A stretch of 64,000 bases of DNA from UBA6054 sp963975575 (GTDB lineage: Bacteria > Planctomycetota > Phycisphaerae > Phycisphaerales > UBA1924): NCBI GenBank assembly GCA_963975575.1, contig CAXBHL010000001.1:620001-684000 (forward strand), given 5' to 3'. The stretch's first letter is position 1. Every line of letters begins with the position of its first letter. Below, piece after piece: positions 33,007 through 40,937 of the stretch. The notes beneath the pieces were generated by a model that worked only from the letters and a program-made list of their open reading frames with translations, made no database searches and was not told where the DNA came from. The translations under genes and the position numbers were made by a program.

Positions 33007-35127
33007 ATGATCAAAGGCGATCACCTCGCGTACCGCAGAGCGGCACTGGTTTGTACCCTCGGGCTCGTCATCCAGGCGATCCTGACCGTCGTCCTGTTCG
33101 TGTACGCCCGGTTCACGGGCGATCACGCGGCCGGCACGTCGGTCTACCTGCTCGGGTCCGGACTGATCGTCTGGGCCACCCTGCTTCTGGTGTTCGACCA
33201 GCAGCGGCGCGAGCGCCTCGAGTCCATCGAGGCCGAGCAGCTCAACGCCGCGGGGGGCTCCTCCAGCGCGTTCGAGGCCTCCAACGACGACCTCCGCGTC
33301 GCGGCCCGACGCCTGGCGACCATCCAGAAATGGGTGGTTCCCCTGGCCAGCATCGCGGTCGCCGCCATCAACCTGACCGGCGGCATCATCCGTCTCAAGG
33401 ACTGGTCCGACGTCGGCAACAAGATCGGAACGCTGCCGGGCTCGCTGGGGTGGACCCTCTCGCTCGGCCTGGGCATCGCCGTGGCCATGTTCGTCTTCGC
33501 CCGCTTCGTCTCGGGCATGGGCACGTTGCGTCCGTGGTCGAGCCTGCGGGCCGGGGCGGCGCAGGCGGTGGCGATCGCGCTGATCGGCCTGCTGATCGCG
33601 GCCGGCGCCTTCTTCCAGATGGCGCTGTCTCAGTCGTGGATGGCGGTCGCCGTGCCCTACATCGTGCCGGTGATCCTGATGATCCTCGGTGTCGAGACGG
33701 TCCTGCACCTGGTCTTCGACCTCTACCGCCCGCGCGGCGCGGGCGACGAGCCCCGCCCGGCCTTCGATTCCCGCCTGCTCGGCCTGGTCGCCGCCCCGGA
33801 CCGCATCGCCGAATCGGTCGGAGAGGCGGTCAACTACCAGTTCGGTGTCGATATCTCCGGCTCGTGGTTCTATCAGCTCCTCTCCCGCTGGGTGTTCGGG
33901 CTGGTGGCGATGGGATTGCTGATCGCCTGGCTGCTGACGGCGGTGGTCGTGGTCCAGCCCTACCAGCGCGGCCTGATCCTCACCTTCGGCAAGGTCACCG
34001 AACCGCTGTTCAGCATGGGCGACCGGGGCGAGACCGGCGACATCGGCCCGGGCCTGCACGTCAAGTTCCCCTGGCCGATCTCGACCTTCGAGATCCCCAC
34101 CGTCGGCGATCGGAGCCGGCGCGGCGGCGACGGCGGGCAGTACGCCACCGCCGGTGTTCGCGTGCTCCAGCTCGGCAGTTCACCGCCCGACGACCCGCTC
34201 AAGCCGATCCTCTGGGGCGAGCAGCACGCCGCCCGCGAGTACCTCAACATCGTCCAGCCCGGCCTCGACACGGTGGTGACCCGCAGCGGCGGGACCAGCA
34301 CCGCCTCCGGTCTGTCGCTGCTCGCCATCGAGGTCCCCGTCCAGTACGTCGTCCGCGACGTTGAACTCTTCGACCGGTTCGCCGCCCCGGGGTACCGCGA
34401 GAGCCTGCTCACCTCGGTGGGCCGCCGCGCGGTGACGCAGTACATCGGACAGATGTCCATCGACGAGGTCATCGCCAGCAAGCGCGTCGAGATTTCCGGC
34501 GATCTCAAGGCGATCCTCGAGGAGGCCTACGGCCGCTTCAACGGCGGCCAGGGGGCGGGCATCGAGATCCTCTTCGTCGGTGCGCACGGCGTGCACCCGC
34601 CCATCAAGGTGGCGCCCAACTTCGAACGCGTCGTCAAGGCCCGCCAGAACCGCGAGGCCGTCATCGAAGAGGCGATGAAGGAAAAGACCACCCGACTGAC
34701 CGCCGCCGCGGGCTCCGTGGACCTGGCGGGCCAGATCGTCGCCAAGCTCGTCCAGCTCGACGGCGTCCGCGGCCAGGGCACCGACGAGGAGACGGAACTC
34801 GAGCTGCAGGTCCAGCGTCTGCTCGAGCAGACCGGGGGCCAGGCGGGTGAGCTGCTGCTCTCCGCCGGCGCCGAGCGTTGGGACCGGCACATGTCCGAGC
34901 GCGGGCGTGCGGCGCTGCTGCAGGGCCAGAACATGGCCTACCTGGCCGCCCCGAGCCTTTTCCGTTCCAAGATGTACTTCGACGCCCTCCGCGACGCCAT
35001 GGCGGACGCGCGGGTGTATGTCACCCCCGATTCCATCCCCGCGCTGCACATCCGCATGGAACTGCAGGACAGCGCGATGGGCCGGGACGTTCTCGATGAA
35101 ACCGCCGGCCAGGACCTGGCCCGCTAA
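33007..35127 (+). CDS. SPFH-domain membrane protein with multi-helix N-terminus
   Basis: Protein of 706 residues. About six membrane helices occupy residues 10-250 (for example LVIQAILTVVLFVYA, YLLGSGLIVWATLLLVF, YIVPVILMILGVETVLHLVF), followed by another helix near 300 and the SPFH/band-7 domain VVVVQPYQRGLILTFGKV...GPGLHVKFPWPISTFEIP (about 315-360). The later part is helical with an Ala/Glu/Gln-rich stalk. HflK normally has one helix, so the multi-helix front end is unusual. SPFH proteins form large cage-like assemblies in the membrane and modulate FtsH. First of five closely spaced genes: HflC-like, HflK-like, ABC ATPase and permease follow. Start ATG; GAGGA lies about eleven bases upstream. 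The 291-base divergent gap before it shows only weak CACAAT at about 32921. Confidence 0.85.
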   Translation: MIKGDHLAYRRAALVCTLGLVIQAILTVVLFVYARFTGDHAAGTSVYLLGSGLIVWATLLLVFDQQRRERLESIEAEQLNAAGGSSSAFEASNDDLRVAARRLATIQKWVVPLASIAVAAINLTGGIIRLKDWSDVGNKIGTLPGSLGWTLSLGLGIAVAMFVFARFVSGMGTLRPWSSLRAGAAQAVAIALIGLLIAAGAFFQMALSQSWMAVAVPYIVPVILMILGVETVLHLVFDLYRPRGAGDEPRPAFDSRLLGLVAAPDRIAESVGEAVNYQFGVDISGSWFYQLLSRWVFGLVAMGLLIAWLLTAVVVVQPYQRGLILTFGKVTEPLFSMGDRGETGDIGPGLHVKFPWPISTFEIPTVGDRSRRGGDGGQYATAGVRVLQLGSSPPDDPLKPILWGEQHAAREYLNIVQPGLDTVVTRSGGTSTASGLSLLAIEVPVQYVVRDVELFDRFAAPGYRESLLTSVGRRAVTQYIGQMSIDEVIASKRVEISGDLKAILEEAYGRFNGGQGAGIEILFVGAHGVHPPIKVAPNFERVVKARQNREAVIEEAMKEKTTRLTAAAGSVDLAGQIVAKLVQLDGVRGQGTDEETELELQVQRLLEQTGGQAGELLLSAGAERWDRHMSERGRAALLQGQNMAYLAAPSLFRSKMYFDALRDAMADARVYVTPDSIPALHIRMELQDSAMGRDVLDETAGQDLAR

Positions 35128-35181
35128 GACAGGCGAACACCGCCGCATGCCCGGACCAAGCCGGGCGATGGAGCCGCGACC

Positions 35182-36189
35182 GTGGGAAAGAAACTCCTCA
35201 GCCTGCCCGCCATCGTCATGTACGTCGTGGTGGCCGCCCTGCTGCTGTTCAGCACCACCTATACCGTTCGGTTCACCGAGCGGGCGGTGCTGACCACGTT
35301 CGGCAAGGCCGGGCCGAACTCGATCAAGACCGAACCCGGTCTCAAGTTCAAGATGCCCTACCCGATCCAGCAGGTCACCAAGTACGACAGCCGGATCCGC
35401 ATGGTGCAGGGCCAGTCCGAGACGCAGCAGACCGCCGACGACTTCCAGATCGTTATGGAGGCGTTCCTGACCTACCGCGTCACCGACCCGCTCGAGTTCT
35501 TCCGCAGCTTCTCGGGCGCCGGCGAGCGGGCGGTCGATCACTTCAACCGCGCCGAAAGCAACGTGCTGCGTGACCTGCTCCGCTCGGCCATGGGCGAGAC
35601 CAGCAAGTTCCGGATGGACGAGCTGTTCACGCCGGTCGCCGGCGCGTCCAAGCTGCCCGAGCTTGAGTCCCGCATCGCCACCCTGCTCGAGCAGGGCGGC
35701 GAGGCCGGCAAGGCGCTCTCCAGCTACGGCATCGAGATCGTCTCCGTCGGCGTCGACCGCATCATCCTGCCCGAGGAGACCACCGAGTCGGTCATCACCC
35801 GCATGGGCGCCAACCGCGACCGGCTCGCCGAGCGGTTCGAGTCCGAGGGCCGCTCGCAGGCCCAGGCCATCCGCGCCGAGGCCAACTCCAACGCCGAGAA
35901 GATCCTCGCGTTCGCCCGGCGTCGCGCCGACGAGATCCGCGCCCGGGGCGAGGCCGAGGCCGCGCCCTACCTGGCAGACCAGAACGTCAACCCCGAGCTG
36001 GCCGTGTTCATCCAGAACATCAGCATGATGCGCGACGCGATGGCCAAGAAGTTCACCCTGATCTTCTCGACCTCCGACTTCGGCATGCAGCTCTTCGACC
36101 CCGAGATCCTCAACCGCACCGGCTCGAACCTGCCCGTGCCCAAGCCCAACCCGAACCGCGTCGCCGAAACCGCCGGCTCGGAGAACTGA
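35182..36189 (+). CDS. hflC: HflC-like SPFH protein
   Basis: Protein of 335 residues. One N-terminal helix (IVMYVVVAALLLFSTTYTV), then the band-7 domain RFTERAVLTTFGKAG...EPGLKFKMPYPIQQVTKYDSRI and a helical stalk rich in Ala, Glu and Arg (about 210-275, QAQAIRAEANSNAEKILAFARRRADEIRARGEAEA). This is the HflC layout. GTG start at 35182. It is preceded by a 54-base gap and followed by the HflK-like gene after three bases. HflK and HflC make a periplasmic cage around FtsH in E. coli; a link to ABC transport is suggested here only by the neighbours. Confidence 0.9.
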   Translation: MGKKLLSLPAIVMYVVVAALLLFSTTYTVRFTERAVLTTFGKAGPNSIKTEPGLKFKMPYPIQQVTKYDSRIRMVQGQSETQQTADDFQIVMEAFLTYRVTDPLEFFRSFSGAGERAVDHFNRAESNVLRDLLRSAMGETSKFRMDELFTPVAGASKLPELESRIATLLEQGGEAGKALSSYGIEIVSVGVDRIILPEETTESVITRMGANRDRLAERFESEGRSQAQAIRAEANSNAEKILAFARRRADEIRARGEAEAAPYLADQNVNPELAVFIQNISMMRDAMAKKFTLIFSTSDFGMQLFDPEILNRTGSNLPVPKPNPNRVAETAGSEN

Positions 36190-36192
36190 TCC

Positions 36193-37644
36193 ATGACCGA
36201 CCACGGCCCCAATCAAGACGGCCCGCCCGCAGAAGGCGTCGACCCGACGCCCGAGAGCGCCGCCCCGGTCAGCACCCGCGGCCCCTCCGTCCGCCTCCGC
36301 GACGCCACCTCCGGCGCCCGCGGCCAGGGCGGCCCCCGCATGGACCCGGCCAACCAGTCGCTGGCCGACGCGCTGCGATTCACCTACGGCCTGCTCAAGT
36401 TCGCCATGCTCATCCTGGTGATCCTCTTCGCCATCTCCGGCGTCAAGACGATCAACGAGGGCGAGCGCGGCATCCGTGTCTTCCTCGGCAAGCCCACCGC
36501 GCTCAACCTCACGCCCGGCATCCATCCCAACCTGCCCTACCCCATGGGCGAGATGATCCGCATCGGCGAGGGCAGCGTCGAGGTCAAGATCGGCCGAGCC
36601 TTCATGCCCTACGGCACCGGCATGGAGACCGACGACCTGGCCATGGCCGCCCGCGCCGAACAGTTCTCGGCCGACGCGATGCTCAAGCCCGGACGCTCGG
36701 GCTCGAACATCACCAGCGACCTGAACATCGCGCACACCCAGTGGACCGCGACCTACCGGCGCACGGACCACCGGATGTACACCGAGAACATCCTGCCCGA
36801 GCAGGAGGAGTACCTCGTCCGCGCCGCCGTGCAGCGCGGCGTGGTCCTCACGCTGGCCGGCGTCAGCATCGACGACCTGCTCAAGCAGTCCGGCGACTCC
36901 GCCGCCGCCGCCCGCGTCCGCGAGATCGCCCAGAGCACGCTGGACGAGATGGACAGCGGCATCACGGTCGACCGCGTGACCCTGAGCCGCAAGATCCCGC
37001 CGACCTACCTGCTCGACAAGTTCAACTCCGTCCAGAGCGCAGCCCAGCGCGCCGGCAAGAACCGCGAGGACGCCCTGCTCGAGCGCGACCAGCGGCTCAA
37101 CGAGGTCGCCGGGAACGCGGCGCCGGTGCTCATCGCCGCCATCAACGAGTACGAACGCCTGACCGAACTCGGCCAGGCCGACGAGGCCGAGGAACTGCTC
37201 GCCCAGATCGACGCCGTGCTCGAGGGCCGCCCCGCCAGTATCGACGGCCAGATCTACGCCGCGGGCCTGATCGCCGGCCGCGTCTCCGAGGAACTCGAGC
37301 AGGCCCGCTCCGGCGTGTCCACCCGCGTCTCGCAGGCCATCGCCGACCGAGACCTGTTCCGCGCCAAGCTCGCCCAGTTCGAGTCCAACCCCCGCCTGAT
37401 GATCAGCCGCGACTGGTCGGCCGCCATGGCCGAGTTCCTGGCCAAACCCTTCGTGCAGGCCATGATCCTGCCCCCCGGCGTGACCACCGCCGAGCTGCTC
37501 ATCAACGAGGACCCCGCCATCGTCCGCGAGCTGGACCGCGAGCGCAAGCGTCAGGAGGCCCAGCGGGCCGCCGACGAGCGGATGGAGAACTTCCGGCGCA
37601 GCGTGTACTCGACGCAGCGCGGCATCCGGGAAGCCGAAGAATGA
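36193..37644 (+). CDS. hflK: HflK-like SPFH protein
   Basis: Protein of 483 residues. A Pro/Gly/Asp-rich cytoplasmic N-terminus of about 65 residues, as in HflK, one helix (FAMLILVILFAISGV), then the band-7 domain TINEGERGIRVFLGKPTALNLTPGIHPNLPYPMGEMIRI. A loop at about 130-190 (AMAARAEQFSADAMLKPG...) interrupts the domain; the rest is a long helical stalk. It differs from HflK in this insertion and in the C-terminus. The stop overlaps the ATG of the ABC ATPase (ATGA), so it is translationally coupled to it. Confidence 0.87.
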   Translation: MTDHGPNQDGPPAEGVDPTPESAAPVSTRGPSVRLRDATSGARGQGGPRMDPANQSLADALRFTYGLLKFAMLILVILFAISGVKTINEGERGIRVFLGKPTALNLTPGIHPNLPYPMGEMIRIGEGSVEVKIGRAFMPYGTGMETDDLAMAARAEQFSADAMLKPGRSGSNITSDLNIAHTQWTATYRRTDHRMYTENILPEQEEYLVRAAVQRGVVLTLAGVSIDDLLKQSGDSAAAARVREIAQSTLDEMDSGITVDRVTLSRKIPPTYLLDKFNSVQSAAQRAGKNREDALLERDQRLNEVAGNAAPVLIAAINEYERLTELGQADEAEELLAQIDAVLEGRPASIDGQIYAAGLIAGRVSEELEQARSGVSTRVSQAIADRDLFRAKLAQFESNPRLMISRDWSAAMAEFLAKPFVQAMILPPGVTTAELLINEDPAIVRELDRERKRQEAQRAADERMENFRRSVYSTQRGIREAEE

Positions 37645-38909
37645 CGACCGCCGCCGCGAGCCAGCCCAGCGCCGTCCCGGCCGCCACCGGCCGCCCGGTG
37701 ATCGCGTGCCAGCGCCTCTCCAAGGTCTTCAAGGACTTCTGGATGCGCGACCGCGCCCGTGCCGTCGACGGCATCGACTTCGTCGTCAACGAGCGCGAGG
37801 TCTTCGGCCTGCTCGGCCCCAACGGCTCGGGCAAGTCCACCACCATCAAGCTCATCCTCGGCCTGCTCAAGCCCACATCGGGGCGCGTGGCCGTCTTCGG
37901 CAAGCCGCCCACCGACGTGGCCACCAAGAAGCGCGTCGGCTACCTGCCCGAGGAGTCCTACCTCTACCCCTTCCTCAACGCCCGCGAGACGCTGGACTAC
38001 TACGGCAAGCTCTTCGGCCTGGACTACAAAGTCCGCCAGCGCCGCATCGACGAGCTGCTTGACATGGTCGGCCTGACCCACGCCCAGCACCGCCAGGTGC
38101 GCGAGTACTCCAAGGGCATGCAGCGCCGCATCGGCATCGCTCAAGCCCTGATCAACGACCCCGACCTGCTCATCCTCGACGAGCCCACCACCGGGCTGGA
38201 CCCGATCGGCACCCGCCAGGTCAAGGACCTGATCCTCGACCTGGGCCGGCGCGGCAAGTCCATCGTCCTCTCCAGCCACCTGCTGGCCGACGTCGAGGAC
38301 GTCGTCGACCGCATGGTCATCCTCTACGGCGGCAAGATCCGAGGCGAGGGCACCTGCGAGGACCTTCTCGCCTCCACCGATCGCACCACCATCGAGGCCG
38401 ATCACCTCGACGAGGCCACCCTCGCCGAGATCGACGAGGTCATCCGCCGCCGCTCCGGCGGCGTCAAGAGCGTGCGCAAGGTCGCCGCCCCCCGCCAGAA
38501 GCTCGAGGAGCTGTTCCTGGGCATCGTCGAGCGGGCCCGCACCGAGCGGACCGCCACCTCCGGCGCCACCGAGGGCGGCTCCACCGCCGCGTTCCTCCGC
38601 GAAGCCAACCGCGCCGAAGAGGCCGACGCCGTCATCGACCGGCTCATGGCCGACGCCGAGCCCGTCGCCCCCGACGCGCCCGCCGACGCGTCCACCGACG
38701 CGGCCCGGCCCGAAGAGGCCGCGCCGCGCCCCAGCGGGCCCGATGCGTCCGTGATCGACGAACTCGTGTCCGACAGCCCGGCCACCGAAGAGCAGCCGCC
38801 CCGCCCGGCCGCCCCGCGGGACGCCGCCCCGCCCGACGTCGACGACGACGTCATCGGCAACCTGCTCGACGACGCGGGCGACGACGACCGCGGGGGAGGC
38901 AACCGGTGA
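37641..38909 (+). CDS. ABC transporter ATPase with acidic C-terminal tail
   Basis: Protein of 422 residues. Walker A GPNGSGKST (59-67), Q-loop region VGYLPEESYLYPFLNARETLDYYG, signature YSKGMQRRIG (156-165), Walker B LLILDEP (176-182) and H-loop SSHLL are intact. It is of the ABC-2 exporter class with an EEF-type end (RQKLEELFLGIVE, about 295). An Ala/Pro/Asp/Glu-rich tail of about 115 residues follows, low in complexity; this is unusual. The gene overlaps its neighbours on both sides by four bases. It probably energises the permease at 38906 and perhaps the divergent paralogue at 31204. Confidence 0.93.
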   Translation: MTTAAASQPSAVPAATGRPVIACQRLSKVFKDFWMRDRARAVDGIDFVVNEREVFGLLGPNGSGKSTTIKLILGLLKPTSGRVAVFGKPPTDVATKKRVGYLPEESYLYPFLNARETLDYYGKLFGLDYKVRQRRIDELLDMVGLTHAQHRQVREYSKGMQRRIGIAQALINDPDLLILDEPTTGLDPIGTRQVKDLILDLGRRGKSIVLSSHLLADVEDVVDRMVILYGGKIRGEGTCEDLLASTDRTTIEADHLDEATLAEIDEVIRRRSGGVKSVRKVAAPRQKLEELFLGIVERARTERTATSGATEGGSTAAFLREANRAEEADAVIDRLMADAEPVAPDAPADASTDAARPEEAAPRPSGPDASVIDELVSDSPATEEQPPRPAAPRDAAPPDVDDDVIGNLLDDAGDDDRGGGNR

Positions 38910-40858
38910 GTTTCAGCGACCGGCTCGGATCGATCGATCGTGTCCAGAAGTCGCGTCCGTTCATGATCGCGGCCACCGTGATCGTGGTGCTGCTCGCCGC
39001 GGGAACCATCGGCTGGGCCTACCTCCAGGCCGCCACCGACCCCAGCGGGGTGCGAGAGGCCCTCGCCACCACCCCCGAGTTCCTCACCGACGCCGAGGGC
39101 AACCAGTTCATCAACCCCCAGCGCATCGAGCTGCGGACCGCGGCCGACGTCATCAGCGCCGCCCGCTCCCCCAACTCGTTGACCATCGGCGTGCTGCTCG
39201 CGGCTGGCGTCGTCCTGCTCGTCCTCTGGCTGGGGCTGGGGCTGAGCTACCTGGCGATCCTGCTGGCCGCGCTGGCCATCGGACTGCCGATGCTGCTCAA
39301 CCCCCGGTCGGCCCCGTTCGGGTTTGTCATCATCGGCGGCTCGCAGCTCACCCTGGCGTTCATCGTCCTGCTCCGCGGCGCGAGCCTGCTGTTCACCCCC
39401 GCCCGCCCGGTGCTGGCCATCGCCCGCAACGTGCTGGCCGAGGCCATCCGCATGAAGGTCTCGCTGATCTTCATCGCCATGCTCATCGTGATGCTCGCAT
39501 CCCTGCCGCTGGTCCTCAACGGCGAGCAGCCCCTGCGGTTCCGCGTCCAGGCCTTCCTGCAGTACGCCAACCAGTTCGCGTTCTGGATCACCGCCCTGCT
39601 CGTGCTCTTCTTCGGTGCGGCCACGGTCGCCTTCGAGCAGCGCGACAAGATCATCTGGCAGACCATGACCAAGCCCGTCTCGGCCGCCAAGTACGTGCTC
39701 GGCAAGTGGCTCGGGGTCGCCACGCTGGCGGCGGTGCTGGTGCTGGTCAGCTCCGCCGGCGTGTTCATGTTCACCGAGTACCTCCGCGGCCAGCCCGCCG
39801 GCGGCGAGGTCCGCCCATACGAGCCCCGCGACGCGAGCCTGACCATGACCGAGGACCGCATGCTCCTCGAGACCCGGGTGCTCACCGCCCGCAAGCCCGT
39901 CGTGCCCAACCTCCCCTTCGACCCGGCCGGCACCGAGTTCGACCGCGCGGTCGAGCAGCGCATCGAGGGCATCCAGCGCCTCGGCGACTACACCCCCTCG
40001 CCCGCCGACCGCGCCCGCTTCCGCGACGAGGCCGTCCGCGAGGCCGTGACCGCTTTCCGCTCGATCGACCCCAACACCGAACGCTACCAGGAGTTCGAGT
40101 TCTCCGGCCTGCAGGACGCCAAGCGCCGCGGCGTGCCCCTGACCCTGCGGTACAAGATCAACGCCGAGGGCAACCGCCCCGATATCTTCTATGCGCTGAC
40201 CTTCATTTTCGAGGACGGCACCCCCGTCTTCCGCGAACGCACCGGCCTGGGCTTCTCCCACACCATCACCATTGCACCGGAGATGATCGACGACCGGGGC
40301 CAGATCCGCTTCCGGCTCTACAACGGTCTGCTCTCGATCAACAACGAGGGCGGCATCGTCTTCCAGCCCAACACCAACTCCATCACCATCCCCTCCGACG
40401 GGCTGGAGATCTCCTACCAGGTCGGCAGCTTCCAGGCCAACTTCCTCCGCGTGCAGGCCGTCCAGTGGGTCAAGCTCGCCTTCCTGGCCATGCTGGCCGT
40501 GTGCGCGGCCACCTTCCTAAGTTTCCCCGTCGCCTGCCTGGTCGCCATCGGCACCTTCTTCATCGCCGAGAGCTCCGGCTGGGTCACCAACGCCCTGCCC
40601 GGCTGGGGCACCACCGACACCGACGGCAACTTCCAGTTCTACCGCTGGGCCATTTACCACTTCGCCGAGACCGTCAGCGGCGTCTTCCGCGTCTACAACG
40701 ACCTCAGCCCGGCCGAACGGCTCGCCGACGGACGACTGCTCTCGTGGGGCAGCGTCAGCACGGGGGCGATGTTCCTGATCGTCGCGTCCGCCGCCATCTA
40801 CGGCATCGGCGTGTACGCGTTCCGCTCCCGCCAACTCGCGATCTATTCCGGCCACTGA
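38906..40858 (+). CDS. ABC-2-type permease with large extracytoplasmic domain
   Basis: Protein of 650 residues. N-terminal helix (FMIAATVIVVLLAAGTIGWAYL), a helix cluster at about 95-175, the loop FEQRDKIIWQTMTKPVSAAKYVLGKWLG, more helices, a large hydrophilic domain of about 220 residues (about 300-520) and two or three C-terminal helices. It resembles the divergent permease at 31204. GTG start at 38906 overlapping the ATPase stop (GTGA). The big outer domain suggests an exporter or a machine that acts on the cell envelope rather than a simple channel; the substrate is unknown. Confidence 0.85.
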   Translation: MSFSDRLGSIDRVQKSRPFMIAATVIVVLLAAGTIGWAYLQAATDPSGVREALATTPEFLTDAEGNQFINPQRIELRTAADVISAARSPNSLTIGVLLAAGVVLLVLWLGLGLSYLAILLAALAIGLPMLLNPRSAPFGFVIIGGSQLTLAFIVLLRGASLLFTPARPVLAIARNVLAEAIRMKVSLIFIAMLIVMLASLPLVLNGEQPLRFRVQAFLQYANQFAFWITALLVLFFGAATVAFEQRDKIIWQTMTKPVSAAKYVLGKWLGVATLAAVLVLVSSAGVFMFTEYLRGQPAGGEVRPYEPRDASLTMTEDRMLLETRVLTARKPVVPNLPFDPAGTEFDRAVEQRIEGIQRLGDYTPSPADRARFRDEAVREAVTAFRSIDPNTERYQEFEFSGLQDAKRRGVPLTLRYKINAEGNRPDIFYALTFIFEDGTPVFRERTGLGFSHTITIAPEMIDDRGQIRFRLYNGLLSINNEGGIVFQPNTNSITIPSDGLEISYQVGSFQANFLRVQAVQWVKLAFLAMLAVCAATFLSFPVACLVAIGTFFIAESSGWVTNALPGWGTTDTDGNFQFYRWAIYHFAETVSGVFRVYNDLSPAERLADGRLLSWGSVSTGAMFLIVASAAIYGIGVYAFRSRQLAIYSGH

Positions 40859-40937
40859 CACGTACCACAGGATGAGCGGGGGCCGGCCCCCCTCCGCACC
40901 TTTCAGAACGAACCCGCCGAACCCGCCGAGACAGTCC

